Below are positions 43,954-51,825 of a DNA stretch of 64,000 nucleotides, in pieces. Position 1 is the first letter of the stretch. Each line of letters starts with the position of its first letter. The position numbers and the translations under genes were made by a program. The DNA is taken from assembly GCA_029432815.1 (NCBI GenBank), contig JAROBA010000018.1, positions 49,730 to 113,729 on the forward strand. The letters run 5' to 3'. The notes beneath the pieces were generated by a model that did no database searches, was not told the DNA's origin, and saw only the letters and a program-made list of their open reading frames with translations. The DNA is from Pontiellaceae bacterium B1224. GTDB taxonomy: Bacteria; Verrucomicrobiota; Kiritimatiellia; Kiritimatiellales; Pontiellaceae.

Positions 43954-45285
43954 ATGAGAAAAGTATCGTCCAAACATATCCAATGGTTGGAAAAAGAACT
44001 CCCCATCCTTGAATCAGAAGAGATCGTAACGCGGGATGTCGCACGGCATATCCGCTCGTATTATGCTGAGCAAACCGCCAGCGGATTGCACTGGGCCATC
44101 ATTGCGTTTGCAGTACTGGGCTCCCTGTTGATTGGCTCCGGTATCATTCTGCTGTTTGCACATAACTGGGATGAACTCGGTCAATCCACAAGAGCGCTTC
44201 TTTCTTTTGCTCCACTGATAATAGGTGCATTCCTGAGTGTGATGGCGCTAATGAAAAACGGCGGTGCTGCCTTTCGTGAATCGGCCGGAATTTTTCATTC
44301 CATCGCCATCGGCTCCTCCATCGCTCTGATTGGACAAACCTATCACCTGCCAAGCAACACACCGGGATTTCTATTAACCTGGGCCCTGCTGGTACTGCCG
44401 CTGACTTTTTTACTGAGCTCCACCGGCGTCTTCCTGCTCTATCTCACTTTGATCTGCGGCTGGAGCGGGGCCGCGCAGTCGGAATACGGCCAGGCGATCG
44501 GCTTCTGGCTGCTGATGCTTCCAGCCCTTGGAAAAACGGCCGCCATGATCCGGGTTCGCCGGGATGCGCCCGACACCCTCGTCAGCCTCACCGGCCTGCT
44601 GCTGACAGCCGCCCTGTCGACCGGCATTGTTTTTGAACGCACCGTGCCGGGCCTGTGGATTATGGCCTACTCCGCCCTGTTCAGCGGTGCCGCGCTGTGG
44701 GGACTTCATTCCTATGGCGATAAAGACGGGTGGAAAAATCCTGCCAAAACCTTCGGTATCATCGGCATCGGGGTGCTGACCTATCTCTTCACCTGGTCCG
44801 ACCTGTGGCGGGATATCGGCTGGCACCACATCCGCAGCGGCTGGCACCATAAAACCTGGGGCATCTGGCTGGACGGCGGCATCACGTTCGGGCTGCTGCT
44901 GGGCTGGATTCTCGCAGCGGTGAAATCGTTCCGGAAAGATTCCATCGAAACAATCACGCTGGCCCTGTTTCCAATCATTGGAACCATCTGCTTTATGCTG
45001 GGGTCGAATATCGGCAACGATGCAAATGTGATCTCCGCCGTCATCTTCAATGGCTTCATGTTTTTTTTCGGCCTGATGTATATCGTGCTCGGTTGTCGGA
45101 ATGTCCGGCTCCGGCAGCTCAATGGCGGCATGGCCGTCCTGTCCCTCCTGCTCGTCACCCGCTTATTTGATCAGGATTTCGGATTCATGGCGCGCGGCAT
45201 CGTATTCATCGTGCTGGGCATCTGTTTTCTTTTAGCCAACCTATTCATGGCCAGACGCAGGAAAAGCAAAGGAGAAACGTTATGA
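43954..45285 (+). CDS. DUF2157 multi-pass membrane protein
   Basis: The 443-residue protein has a short cytoplasmic N-terminal segment (HIQWLEKELPILESEEIV) followed by GSLLIGSGIILLFAHNWDEL, the DUF2157 hallmark, and about 12 helices. Function is unknown. The next gene encodes a GDYXXLXY protein and overlaps it by 4 bp, an association seen widely in bacteria. GGAGG lies 7-8 bp before the ATG. Palindromes at 44519 and 44969, plus a two-mismatch copy near 43978, fall inside it. The 137-bp gap upstream shows no clear promoter or terminator. Confidence 0.85.
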   Translation: MRKVSSKHIQWLEKELPILESEEIVTRDVARHIRSYYAEQTASGLHWAIIAFAVLGSLLIGSGIILLFAHNWDELGQSTRALLSFAPLIIGAFLSVMALMKNGGAAFRESAGIFHSIAIGSSIALIGQTYHLPSNTPGFLLTWALLVLPLTFLLSSTGVFLLYLTLICGWSGAAQSEYGQAIGFWLLMLPALGKTAAMIRVRRDAPDTLVSLTGLLLTAALSTGIVFERTVPGLWIMAYSALFSGAALWGLHSYGDKDGWKNPAKTFGIIGIGVLTYLFTWSDLWRDIGWHHIRSGWHHKTWGIWLDGGITFGLLLGWILAAVKSFRKDSIETITLALFPIIGTICFMLGSNIGNDANVISAVIFNGFMFFFGLMYIVLGCRNVRLRQLNGGMAVLSLLLVTRLFDQDFGFMARGIVFIVLGICFLLANLFMARRRKSKGETL

Positions 45286-45869
45286 AAAAATTCTTTCTAA
45301 TTGCACTCCTTATCGTGATTGCCATCCAACTCGCAGTTCCATTTCAAATGATCCGCAGTCAGGAAACGGTATTGCGCAAAGGAAAACTATTCCGCTTCAC
45401 CACCCGGCCGATCGATCCGGCCGACCCGTTTCAAGGCCGGTACGTCCGGCTTAGCTTCGCGGCGGATTCCATTCCCTGCGATGCATTGGAAATTGACGTA
45501 CTGGAACGTAAAGAACCGATTTATGCCATTCTGAGTAGAGATCCGGACGGCTACGCCTTTTTTACGCATTGGACTAAAGAGCGCCCCGAAGAAGGAGATT
45601 ATCTCAAAACGCGATACCTTTATCCCGATACCGAATGGATCGATGATGGCAAAACCCTCGTGACCAACGGAATTACAATTGACCTCCCCTTCGAGCGTTT
45701 CTATATGGAGGAAAGCAAAGCCCCTCAGGCAGAAGAGCTTGCGCGGGATGCCACGCGAATCAGCAACTGCTGGGCAAATGTCCGGATTTACAGAGGAAAA
45801 GCCGTAATCGAAGATGTCTTTGCCGAGGGAATATCGCTCAAGGAACTGGCCGCAAAAAAAGATGAATAA
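45282..45869 (+). CDS. GDYXXLXY-domain protein, membrane anchored
   Basis: The 195-residue protein has an N-terminal helix (FFLIALLIVIAIQLAVPF). The family signature appears as EEGDYLKTRYLY, and a second conserved region, DPADPFQGRYVRLSF, lies near residue 45. The exported domain has unknown function. It is coupled to the DUF2157 gene by a 4-bp overlap and is the last gene before the tRNA cluster. Confidence 0.88.
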   Translation: MKKFFLIALLIVIAIQLAVPFQMIRSQETVLRKGKLFRFTTRPIDPADPFQGRYVRLSFAADSIPCDALEIDVLERKEPIYAILSRDPDGYAFFTHWTKERPEEGDYLKTRYLYPDTEWIDDGKTLVTNGITIDLPFERFYMEESKAPQAEELARDATRISNCWANVRIYRGKAVIEDVFAEGISLKELAAKKDE

Positions 45870-45927
45870 ATGACCTTGCCAAGGCCGAGGGGTTTAACTA
45901 TCTTCTCCACCTCTTTTTGAGAAAAAA

Positions 45928-46003
45928 GGCTGTGTAGCTCAGTCGGCAGAGCAGCGGAATCATAATCCGCTTGTCGGTGGTTCAAGTCCACTCACAGCCA
46001 CCA
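45928..46003 (+). tRNA. tRNA-Met (CAU), elongator type likely
   Basis: All four arms fold: acceptor GGCTGTG/CACAGCC, D-arm GCTC/GAGC, anticodon stem GCGGA/TCCGC with loop ATCATAA (CAU), and T-arm GGTGG/CCACT with TTCAAGT. CCA is encoded. A CAU anticodon could also be tRNA-Ile2 modified by TilS; the acceptor stem resembles elongator Met more. A strong terminator follows. Confidence 0.9.
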
Positions 46004-46007
46004 TTTT

Positions 46008-46042
46008 AATCCCTGCACCGAAAGGTGACAGGGATTTTTTTT
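46008..46042 (+). terminator. Intrinsic terminator after tRNA-Met
   Basis: AATCCCTG-caccgaaaggtg-ACAGGGATT with an inner CACC-GAAA-GGTG hairpin is followed by a long T-run. Confidence 0.92.
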
Positions 46043-46183
46043 TGATCCACCCGTCACAAGTGCTGATCCAATACCTTGCAGAACGAGCCTATTTAAACAG
46101 CAGGTATCTATCACAACCACATGGGAACTACAGGGTTCGAAGTATAGCGTTATAACAGCACTCATTTTTTATTAAAAATCGAC

Positions 46184-46211
46184 TTGCAAAGAAAACGCCG
46201 ATGCCTACTAT
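46184..46211 (+). promoter_or_regulatory. Sigma-70 type promoter of tRNA-Gly
   Basis: TTGCAA at 46184 and TACTAT at 46206 are 16 bp apart, 22 bp before the mature tRNA. It lies after the tRNA-Met terminator, so tRNA-Gly is transcribed independently. The rest of the 46043-46183 gap shows nothing else I can support. Confidence 0.65.
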
Positions 46212-46233
46212 AGCGGCTCCTTTCGAGGAAAGC

Positions 46234-46308
46234 GCGAGCGTAGCTCAGTGGTAGAGCTCGACCTTGCCAAGGTCGTTGTCGAGAGTTCGAATCTCTTCGC
46301 TCGCTCCA
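46234..46308 (+). tRNA. tRNA-Gly (GCC)
   Basis: The acceptor is GCGAGCG/CGCTCGC, the anticodon stem CGACC/GGTCG with loop TTGCCAA (GCC), the T-arm GAGAG/CTCTT with TTCGAAT, and the encoded end is TCCA. It has its own promoter and terminator. Confidence 0.95.
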
Positions 46309-46312
46309 TTTT

Positions 46313-46345
46313 AAACCCGGTTTGCTTTTGCAGACCGGGTTTTCT
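46313..46345 (+). terminator. Intrinsic terminator after tRNA-Gly
   Basis: AAACCCGGTTTGC and GCAGACCGGGTTTTC form a stem around CTTTT or so and end in a T-rich run. Confidence 0.85.
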
Positions 46346-46403
46346 TTTGGGCTTCGGGATTGCATTTATTTTCCCGATTATCAATTCTTACGGCTCTTTG
46401 GAT

Positions 46404-46480
46404 ACCCCGGTAGCTCACCTGGACAGAGCGACAGATTCCTAATCTGTAGGTAGGAGGTTCGAGTCCTCTCCGGGGTACCA
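46404..46480 (+). tRNA. tRNA-Arg (CCU)
   Basis: The acceptor is ACCCCGG/CCGGGGT, the D-arm GCTC/GAGC, the anticodon stem ACAGA/TCTGT with loop TTCCTAA (CCU), the T-arm GGAGG/CCTCT with TTCGAGT, and CCA is encoded. Its last 42 bases lie under the 3' end of the open murC frame on the opposite strand. Confidence 0.95.
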
Positions 46481-47767
46481 CTTCTTTGCCCATTCGGCAA
46501 TCTGCTCGACATCTCCAGCGCCGATAATGAGCAGAAGATCCCCGGCTTGCAATTGGGCTGAAATATCCTGCCAGGCGGCTTCCAATGTTTGGAAAAGGTA
46601 CAGGCGGTTTTTCCAATTGCTGGAAAAATGGATGGCAAGATTGGCCGAGGTTCCGCCTTCAAGCGGTTGCTCGGACGCGGCATAGACGGGTACGAGCCAG
46701 AGTTTTTCCAAGCCTTGGAAACTCGGCGGGAAATCGGGTCCGAGCGCGCGAGTTCGCGTATAGCGATGCGGTTGAAAAATGCCGAGCAGACGCTTCGGTT
46801 TCAGCTCCTGCGCGGTTTGTATCAGTGCGGCCACTTCGGTTGGATGATGCGCATAGTCGGAAATAATACGAATGCCCTCTTGATTAAAGACGGTTTCGAA
46901 TCGACGGGCGATCGGTCGAATATTTTCCAATGCCTGTAAAATTCCAGTTTCCGTTTTCCAATGTCTGGAAACCGCCAACGCCGCAGCCGCGTTCGATTGG
47001 TTATGTTTTCCAGGGATTGGAAGATTAAGGGAGCGTTCAGAAAGTTTGTAGGGTTTGCATTTCGGATTGCCGGAACAGAGCTTTTTTGCAATCGGATCTT
47101 GGGCACAATAAAAGACGGTTTCCGCAGTCTGCTCGATCAGCCTTTCAAAGCAACGAATAAAGGCAGCTTCGGAAGCGTGGTGCTCCATATGATCGTATTC
47201 AATGTTGGTGATGATAGAATAATTGGGCGTATAACCAGCCACCGTTCCGTCGGACTCATCGGCTTCGACTACCATGATATCGCCGTCACGTGCCACAGCC
47301 CCCTCACACCCGGCCATTTCTCCGCCCACAAAAAAACCGCAATCCAGAATTTGAGCAATCATGGCGGTGGTGGTGGTTTTTCCGTGGGTTCCACTTACAG
47401 CAATACAGGTGCGGTCGCGCATGAGGGCCGGCAGCACTTCCCCTCTGCGGGAAACAGGAACGCCCCTTTCCAATGCCTGGAAAACTTCAGGATGGGTGTC
47501 GGGTACTGCGGTTGACCGAACCAGCCAATCTATTTGGGAGGTGATATGCTCACTGGAGTGACCTTGCGCAATTTGAATTCCGTTACGGGACAGCCATTCG
47601 GTTTGCCGATTTTGCTGAAGGTCGCACCCGGAAACAGTCAATCCACGTTCTTTGAGCAACCAGGCGATTCCGGCCATGCCAATGCCGCCGATGCCCATCA
47701 GATGAACATGCCCGCCCTGTTTGATCAGCTGCTCAGCATGATCGACCGGCGACATCTCAGGCTCCAC
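46439..47767 (-). CDS. murC: UDP-N-acetylmuramate--L-alanine ligase
   Basis: The 442-residue enzyme adds L-alanine to UDP-MurNAc in peptidoglycan synthesis. Visible motifs are MGIGGIGMAGIAWLL (UDP-binding), SGTHGKTTTTAMI (ATP loop), EADESDGT and DYAHHPTEV. The last dozen residues (YPGEDSNLLPTD) are the antisense reading of tRNA-Arg, so the functional enzyme probably ends near EWAKKW and the stop is borrowed from tRNA DNA. It overlaps murG by 11 bp. Seven copies of the palindrome, counting one variant, fall in this one gene (46580, 46611, 46706, 46925 variant, 46956, 47008, 47468). Confidence 0.95.
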   Translation of the reverse strand: MEPEMSPVDHAEQLIKQGGHVHLMGIGGIGMAGIAWLLKERGLTVSGCDLQQNRQTEWLSRNGIQIAQGHSSEHITSQIDWLVRSTAVPDTHPEVFQALERGVPVSRRGEVLPALMRDRTCIAVSGTHGKTTTTAMIAQILDCGFFVGGEMAGCEGAVARDGDIMVVEADESDGTVAGYTPNYSIITNIEYDHMEHHASEAAFIRCFERLIEQTAETVFYCAQDPIAKKLCSGNPKCKPYKLSERSLNLPIPGKHNQSNAAAALAVSRHWKTETGILQALENIRPIARRFETVFNQEGIRIISDYAHHPTEVAALIQTAQELKPKRLLGIFQPHRYTRTRALGPDFPPSFQGLEKLWLVPVYAASEQPLEGGTSANLAIHFSSNWKNRLYLFQTLEAAWQDISAQLQAGDLLLIIGAGDVEQIAEWAKKWYPGEDSNLLPTD

Positions 47768-48857
47768 CTACTTTCTCAAGCAGATCGGCCAGATGCTGGG
47801 CCGCATCGGACTGCCCTCGTTTTTTCATGGCAACCCCCATCCGCTCCAGACGCCCGGGCTTTTCGGATACGCTCACCAGATAATCGCGCAGCCAGGTGGC
47901 GGTCAGATCTTCCTGCGCCACGACATCGGCCGCGCCGGAGTCCTGCAGGATTCGGGCGTTGCTCATCTGATGATTCCGCACTGCATGCGGATAAGGAATC
48001 AGCAAGGCGGGAACACCGAATACGGCGAGCTCCGCGCAGGTGGCCGCTCCGGAGCGAGAGATGGCTAAATCAATATTCAGATAGACGTCTTCCATTTTCT
48101 GGATGAAGTGATGCACTTCGGCATCGACCCCGGCTTTATCGTAGATAGCTTTAATGGTCTCGACATCCTGCAGCCCCGCAATATGAATGACACTCAGTTT
48201 CATCCCTTTTTCGGTGGCCATGGCCAATGCATTCGGAAGCACTTCATTGAGCACCTGTGCGCCGCGACTTCCGCCCATGATCATGATGCGCAACGGACCA
48301 TCGGCGACTCTCGCATATCGGGGCTTTTTACACGCCAGCTGGATTTCCTTCCGCAGCGGCATGCCGGTCTTAACAATGTTCGGATGTTTGAGATAAAAGC
48401 TGGTTTTTTCAAAACTCACGGCTACCGTGTGGGCTTTGTGAGACAGTAGCGACACGGCCCGCCCCGGCAACAAATTAGCTTCGTGCAGCACATATGGAAT
48501 ATGGAGTTTCCCAGCCGCCTTCACCGGCCCGAAGGACGCATAGCTTCCCATGGCCAGCACGACATCCGGCGTTTGTTTTTTCATCTTTCTTAGCGCCAGA
48601 CGATAGGCTTTAAACAAACGAAAAACAGTTCTGATGCTGCGCAGCGACAGTCCAAATTGAAACCCTTCCGCCGGAATCGTGATTATTTCACCCTGCCAGT
48701 TTTTCACCGATTCGTGTTCAATATCTTTTCCGGCGAGCCAGAGCGTGACATCGTGCCCACGCCCGGCCAGCTCGTTGGCAGTCGCCAGACCTGGAAATAT
48801 GTGCCCGCCGGTTCCCCCGCAGGCCACACCGATTTTTAATTTTTCCCCCATACACAC
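47757..48857 (-). CDS. murG: UDP-GlcNAc:lipid I N-acetylglucosaminyltransferase
   Basis: The 366-residue enzyme makes lipid II from lipid I at the inner face of the membrane. ACGGTGGHIFPGLATANEL at the start, GGSRGAQVLNEVLP in the middle and SRSGAATCAELAVFGVPALLIPYPHAVRNHQ at the C-terminus are standard MurG motifs. The true start may be the third codon (ATG at 48851, MGEKLKIGV). It overlaps murC by 11 bp, the usual mur gene order. No palindrome copy was found inside it, in contrast to murC. Confidence 0.97.
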   Translation of the reverse strand: MCMGEKLKIGVACGGTGGHIFPGLATANELAGRGHDVTLWLAGKDIEHESVKNWQGEIITIPAEGFQFGLSLRSIRTVFRLFKAYRLALRKMKKQTPDVVLAMGSYASFGPVKAAGKLHIPYVLHEANLLPGRAVSLLSHKAHTVAVSFEKTSFYLKHPNIVKTGMPLRKEIQLACKKPRYARVADGPLRIMIMGGSRGAQVLNEVLPNALAMATEKGMKLSVIHIAGLQDVETIKAIYDKAGVDAEVHHFIQKMEDVYLNIDLAISRSGAATCAELAVFGVPALLIPYPHAVRNHQMSNARILQDSGAADVVAQEDLTATWLRDYLVSVSEKPGRLERMGVAMKKRGQSDAAQHLADLLEKVGGA

Positions 48858-48959
48858 CCATCTATTAATTGGTTGAAAGTTCTAGCACGCACCCTGTTGA
48901 TTGACACGTAAATTTGTTGATGAAAGCAAACCTTCACTTATACTCAACGACAGTTAAAT

Positions 48960-49445
48960 ATGGAGCTTCAAATGGAAGATTTAGACCCGATCAAACTGAA
49001 AGCAGAACTGGACCAGTTCAAAAAAGAGAAAGAAAAGATAAGACAATTAATGGGACAGATAGGCGGGAAGAATGCCGAGAAACAGGACCGCATGGTTAAC
49101 CTATTCTTTATCATAGCCATTTCTCTGCTGGCCACCAATGACTTCATTAACCACATACTCCACATTAAAGCCCCCATCATTCCCCCGCTCTTTTCTCTGG
49201 AGATCGCAGTGCTTTTGGTTTCCATCAAAATCATCTGGATGATGCATAAATCTACCAAGGTGGAGCATTTCCAATTCTGGATTCTTAATTCGATTGAGTT
49301 CCGGCTCAACGACGTGGCCAAACAGCTCCGTAATCTTGAAAAAACGGTTAAGCAATACCACACCGAAGAAGAATTGGAGCAGCCGATCGTGCCGGTGATT
49401 AACGAAATGGAAGTAGTGGATCCAGCGAAGACTGACCCGAAATAA
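48960..49445 (+). CDS. Small two-helix membrane protein with coiled coils
   Basis: The 161-residue protein has an N-terminal coiled coil (LKAELDQFKKEKEKIRQLMG), two membrane helices (LFFIIAISLLATNDFI; LFSLEIAVLLVSIKIIWMM) and a C-terminal coiled coil (FRLNDVAKQLRNLEKTVKQY). I do not recognise a family. The end overlaps the 3' end of the convergent epmA gene by 47 bp. There is no clear SD. Confidence 0.65.
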   Translation: MELQMEDLDPIKLKAELDQFKKEKEKIRQLMGQIGGKNAEKQDRMVNLFFIIAISLLATNDFINHILHIKAPIIPPLFSLEIAVLLVSIKIIWMMHKSTKVEHFQFWILNSIEFRLNDVAKQLRNLEKTVKQYHTEEELEQPIVPVINEMEVVDPAKTDPK

Positions 49446-50244
49446 GCATCAGCAGGCGGTCCACCCCCAGCGCAACTCCACCGGAAGGCGGCATATTTTC
49501 CAATGCCTGGACAAATGTGTCGTCGATTTCGTAAGCTTGTTTGCCCAAAGCAATTCGTTGCGCTGCGCATTCTTCGAAACGGGTGCGCTGTTCGACCGGG
49601 TCGGTCAGTTCAGAATAGGCATTGGCAATTTCGACTCCGTCAAAATAGAGCTCCCAGCGCTCGGCGAGTTGCGAATTATCTTTTTTGCGGCGGGAAAGTG
49701 CGGCGGCCTCGACCGGATAATCTTTCAGCACAACAGGACCGCCTATTTTCCTGATGGCTGGTTCCACCTTTTCAACCAGATCGATATCAAAGCGATCTTC
49801 ATCGAAGTTACCGACGGGATCCCAACCGGCAAACTCTCTGAAAACCTGCGAAACCGGCAGGATCTTCCAATCCCTGAAAGACTCTTTCCAGACATTGGAA
49901 ATCAGCGCTTTGGTTTCCTCCAGTATATCCATGTAGTCCGCGTTGGCCTGATACCATTCCAACATCGTATATTCAGGATGGTGCAACGGGCCGAATTCGC
50001 CGCTGCGGAAGCATTTTCCAATTTCAAAAATCTTTTCATGGCCTACGGCCAGTAACCGCTTGTGAAACATTTCCGGCGAGGTACGCAGAAAATGATCCCC
50101 GCTTGGCTCGGCATCGATATGCAATTCCATGCAGGGAATTTTCAGACGGATCGGGGTTTCCACTTCCGTGTAGCCCCTTTCATAGAAAAACGTCCGGATG
50201 TCACGCATCAGGACGTCTCTCAGCTTGATACTGTCAGCAGTCAT
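49399..50244 (-). CDS. epmA: EF-P beta-lysine ligase EpmA (PoxA/GenX)
   Basis: The 281-residue class II aminoacyl-tRNA-synthetase paralog lacks an anticodon-binding domain. Motif 2 is seen as FEIGKCFRSGEFGPLHHPEYTMLEW-like sequence at about residues 71-95, and motif 3 as GGVALGVDRLLMLI. EpmA attaches (beta-)lysine to a conserved lysine of EF-P. The gene begins 1 bp inside the stop of efp on the same strand, which fits the assignment well. EpmB (lysine 2,3-aminomutase) is not in the window. Palindromes lie at 49886 (full) and 49498 (one mismatch). Confidence 0.92.
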   Translation of the reverse strand: MTADSIKLRDVLMRDIRTFFYERGYTEVETPIRLKIPCMELHIDAEPSGDHFLRTSPEMFHKRLLAVGHEKIFEIGKCFRSGEFGPLHHPEYTMLEWYQANADYMDILEETKALISNVWKESFRDWKILPVSQVFREFAGWDPVGNFDEDRFDIDLVEKVEPAIRKIGGPVVLKDYPVEAAALSRRKKDNSQLAERWELYFDGVEIANAYSELTDPVEQRTRFEECAAQRIALGKQAYEIDDTFVQALENMPPSGGVALGVDRLLMLISGQSSLDPLLPFR

Positions 50245-50810
50245 CAGCCCTTGGAAACGCGGTCGGCATAGGTGCCGGTGCGGGTATCGATTCGAATCGT
50301 GTCGCCTTCGTTGATGAAGATCGGCACGTTGATTTCGTAGCCGTTATCGAGCTTGGCCGGTTTCATCACATTCGTGGTCGTATCCCCGCGCGCGCCTGGC
50401 TCCGTTTCGGCAATCACCATTTCAACAAAGTTAGGAAGTGTGATATCCAGCGCCCGGTCGTTGTGAAACAGAATTTCGACCTGCATGTCATCCACGATGA
50501 AGTTTTTCAGGTCGCCCAGCAGTTCCTGATTCAGAATGGCTTCTTCGTAGGTTTCATTATCGGAGAAAACATAATTATCCACATCAATATACGAGAAGGT
50601 AAAATCGCGGGATATGAGCGCACAACGATTTACCTTTTCAACTGAACGATATGTTTTATCGAACTGATTTCCGGTGATGAGGTTTTTGATTTTACAACGG
50701 TAGAGGGCCTGGCCCTTCCCGGGTTTTGAAAACTCGAAGTTGGTAATCATGCACGGGTCGCCGTCGATCTCAATCTTCAAGCCTTTCTTCAGGTCTGATG
50801 CACTGTACAT
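50244..50810 (-). CDS. efp: Translation elongation factor P
   Basis: The start at 50810 (MYSASDLKKGLKIEIDGDP) gives 188 residues, the normal EF-P length. The longer frame to 50957 is spurious. EF-P relieves ribosome stalling at proline runs. The modified loop reads SKPGKGQALYR with a lysine where EpmA adds lysine, consistent with the epmA gene directly downstream. The C-terminal EF-P signature GYEINVPIFINEGD is complete. Confidence 0.96.
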   Translation of the reverse strand: MYSASDLKKGLKIEIDGDPCMITNFEFSKPGKGQALYRCKIKNLITGNQFDKTYRSVEKVNRCALISRDFTFSYIDVDNYVFSDNETYEEAILNQELLGDLKNFIVDDMQVEILFHNDRALDITLPNFVEMVIAETEPGARGDTTTNVMKPAKLDNGYEINVPIFINEGDTIRIDTRTGTYADRVSKG

Positions 50811-50853
50811 ATTGATATTCCCATTGGTTACGTAAATTTCAAAAAGGCCGCGC

Positions 50854-50882
50854 ATTATGCAGAATGAGGTATATCCTGCCAA
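50854..50882 (-). promoter_or_regulatory. Sigma-70 type promoter of efp-epmA
   Basis: On the minus strand TTGGCA (50882-50877) and CATAAT (50859-50854) are 17 bp apart, about 44 bp before the efp ATG. This is a good match to the consensus. Confidence 0.7.
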
Positions 50883-51033
50883 GTTCGTATTTTCAGTTTC
50901 ATGGGCTATACACTGAAAAACCCGCTGAAAAATATGGAAATTCGCGTCACAAACCATTAATTATATACCTACATTAGATCGCATGGGCATCAGGAATGTC
51001 CGAAGCAACGCTACTGACAGGAGAAACTCTAAA

Positions 51034-51756
51034 ATGAAAAAAACACTCGCAACCATTATTTGCGCCACCATTGCCACCTCGGCGCTCTTACCACTGAACT
51101 CAATGGCTAGAACCAAGAAAAATGACCTGGACCGGAGAGAGGTCGATGTGATTCTCGAGGAAATTGGAGGGGACCACATTGTTGAAAACATGAAAGTCAG
51201 ATACATGTGTTCGTTGAAGTTTGAGGATGCATCGGGTGAAGACGACTATTATCACATCTATAATGGCTACCTGAAGAAAGGCGGTTATCGCATCATCATT
51301 TTCAATAATGTTCCTGAATATCTCGGCTACTATCCGTCGGACTGGGAAGGGATTGACTATGAAGAAGGCGCCATCCTGCTGGACTCAGGCGGAGATTCGC
51401 CTTACTTATTACGCATTCCGGATGCAGGACCAGCAGCCAATGTTCGTATTGACGGAAACCCGATCAAGTTCGTGGAAAATCCGAAATTAAAAGAAGAGAA
51501 AAAAGAGGTCGATACCAGTGGAGCCCTTCCGGCTGTGCCGAAAGAAATAGCCGCTTCCGGTGAAGAAATCGATTACCGTGACTGGAAAATCACGATGCAG
51601 GGTAAAGAGATTACGGTTAACGCCAAGTTCGAAAAGGTTGAAGGCGGCAAGGTTTACATCAAAAACGCTAAAAACGGTAAAGTGGCTGGTATTCCGGGAA
51701 GCGCCCTCTCTGAGGAAGATCAGGAATACGTTAAACGTATCACAACAGCAAAATAA
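51034..51756 (+). CDS. Secreted protein with a C-terminal SHD1-like domain
   Basis: The ATG at 51034 has AGGAGA 9 bp upstream and gives 240 residues with a signal peptide (MKKTLATIICATIATSALLP). The middle part is unknown. The tail (TMQGKEITVNAKFEKVEGGK to GIPGSALSEEDQEYVKRI) resembles the SHD1 segment of the 622-residue protein at 21840-23708. This domain is common in secreted proteins of the PVC group, with unknown ligands. An intrinsic terminator follows 20 bp after the stop. Confidence 0.7.
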   Translation: MKKTLATIICATIATSALLPLNSMARTKKNDLDRREVDVILEEIGGDHIVENMKVRYMCSLKFEDASGEDDYYHIYNGYLKKGGYRIIIFNNVPEYLGYYPSDWEGIDYEEGAILLDSGGDSPYLLRIPDAGPAANVRIDGNPIKFVENPKLKEEKKEVDTSGALPAVPKEIAASGEEIDYRDWKITMQGKEITVNAKFEKVEGGKVYIKNAKNGKVAGIPGSALSEEDQEYVKRITTAK

Positions 51757-51777
51757 TCCTGCTCTATAGATGTTCTT

Positions 51778-51810
51778 AAAAGCCGCTCATTCGTTGGGCG
51801 GCTTTTCTTT
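51778..51810 (+). terminator. Intrinsic terminator before deoC
   Basis: AAAAGCCGCTCA and TGGGCGGCTTTT form the stem around a TTCGT loop and end in CTTT. It separates the SHD1 gene from deoC. Confidence 0.85.
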
Positions 51811-51825
51811 AACCTGGAGATCTCG

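Noticed and set aside
45871..45885. GACCTTGCCAAGG, identical to part of the tRNA-Gly anticodon arm
   Set aside because: Only 13-14 bases match and no other tRNA part is present, so chance is more likely than an attachment-site remnant.
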